From Thermoflexus sp. (GTDB lineage Bacteria; Chloroflexota; Anaerolineae; Thermoflexales; Thermoflexaceae), in NCBI GenBank assembly GCA_017743605.1, contig JAGHYO010000164.1, forward strand, positions 1-5,506: a stretch of DNA of 5,506 bases, in the 5' to 3' direction. Position 1 is the first letter of the stretch, and every line of letters starts with the position of its first letter. The position numbers were made by a program, and so were the translations under genes. Of this stretch, positions 5,299-5,506 are shown piece after piece. The notes beneath the pieces were generated by a model. It did not search any database. It saw only the letters and a program-made list of their open reading frames with translations, and was not told where the DNA came from.

Positions 5299-5506
5299 AT
5301 GCACGGAGCGCTCCGAAACGTGTTGCGGTTGCGCGTGGAGATCCGGCCGGATGGCCCCCTGCTGGTGAAAGCCGGCGGGTTCGCCCTCGATCCGACCCTC
5401 CCGGATATGTCCTTCGTCCGGGCTCGCCTGGCCGACGGACGGGAGGCGCCCTATCTCCCGGGCTCCTCCCTCAAGGGGGTGGTCCGGGGGTTCGTCGAGC
5501 AGACGC
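5299..5506 (+). CDS. Cas7-like RAMP protein, N-terminal part (third Cas7), cut by the window edge
   Basis: The frame is open from the ATG at 5299 to the end of the window (69 full codons), so only the N-terminus is seen. The start has AGGAG (5288-5292) with 6 nt spacing and lies 1 nt after the preceding stop. Visible motifs: PLLVKAGGFALDPTLPD (about residues 20-36) and YLPGSSLKGVVRG (52-64). This PLL-K-G...DPT.PDMSFVR...PGSSLKG arrangement is typical of III-D Cas7 proteins. D36 sits where the Csm3 catalytic Asp is expected, unlike the Glu in the neighbouring paralogue. It is a further backbone subunit of the same complex. Total length and any C-terminal fusion cannot be judged here. Confidence 0.85.
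   Translation, partial: MHGALRNVLRLRVEIRPDGPLLVKAGGFALDPTLPDMSFVRARLADGREAPYLPGSSLKGVVRGFVEQT
5456..5486 (+). repeat. 31-nt direct repeat, copy 2, inside the third Cas7 gene
   Basis: Exact second copy, 817 nt downstream of the first, covering the PGSSLKGVVR loop of the partial Cas7. The flanking codons differ between the two genes, so the identity is local. Confidence 0.95.

Overview
The window is strongly GC-rich throughout, with dense protein coding, tightly overlapping genes and many Arg, Pro, Ala and Gly residues. This fits a GC-rich, probably thermophilic bacterium. A deep-branching Chloroflexota (Thermoflexus-like) host is my guess from general character only. No phylogenetic marker is present, so the taxon is low confidence.

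Layout. Positions 1-357 hold the C-terminal part, or all, of an unrecognised membrane protein. It is followed by a clear Rho-independent terminator at 387-422. The 399-nt non-coding stretch 358-756 is rich in structure. It holds two related hairpins (502-526 and 597-624). The second sits inside an 80-bp inverted-repeat unit (562-641) flanked by 7-bp direct repeats, which looks like a small non-autonomous mobile element. Next comes a near-consensus sigma-70-type promoter (657-685) with a perfect 14-bp palindrome in its spacer. A strong ribosome binding site precedes the first cas gene.

From 757 to the right edge there is one plus-strand operon encoding a type III CRISPR effector complex. In order: a compact Cas10 (512 aa, GGDD cyclase motif, zinc ribbon, no HD nuclease domain); a Cas7-like RAMP protein; a Csx10-type Cas5 (the subtype III-D marker); a small helical Cas11/Csm2-like subunit; a Csm3-like Cas7; and the start of another Cas7-like protein cut by the window edge. 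Genes overlap by 62, 4 and 8 nt or are separated by 1-10 nt, so they are very probably co-transcribed and translationally coupled.

How they work together. By family knowledge, Cas10 and Csx10 form the base of the complex at the crRNA 5' end, several different Cas7 subunits form the backbone and cleave target RNA, and Cas11 forms the inner filament. Target binding would activate Cas10 to make cyclic oligoadenylate. The window contains no CRISPR array, adaptation gene, Cas6 or cOA-activated effector. If present, these lie downstream or elsewhere.

The most notable points are the HD-less but apparently cyclase-competent Cas10, an Asp-to-Glu change at the presumed RNase position of one Cas7, a shared Arg-run motif in the first Cas7 and Csx10, a 31-nt identical segment in the last two Cas7 genes, and the mobile-element-like insertion with an operator-like palindrome at the promoter.
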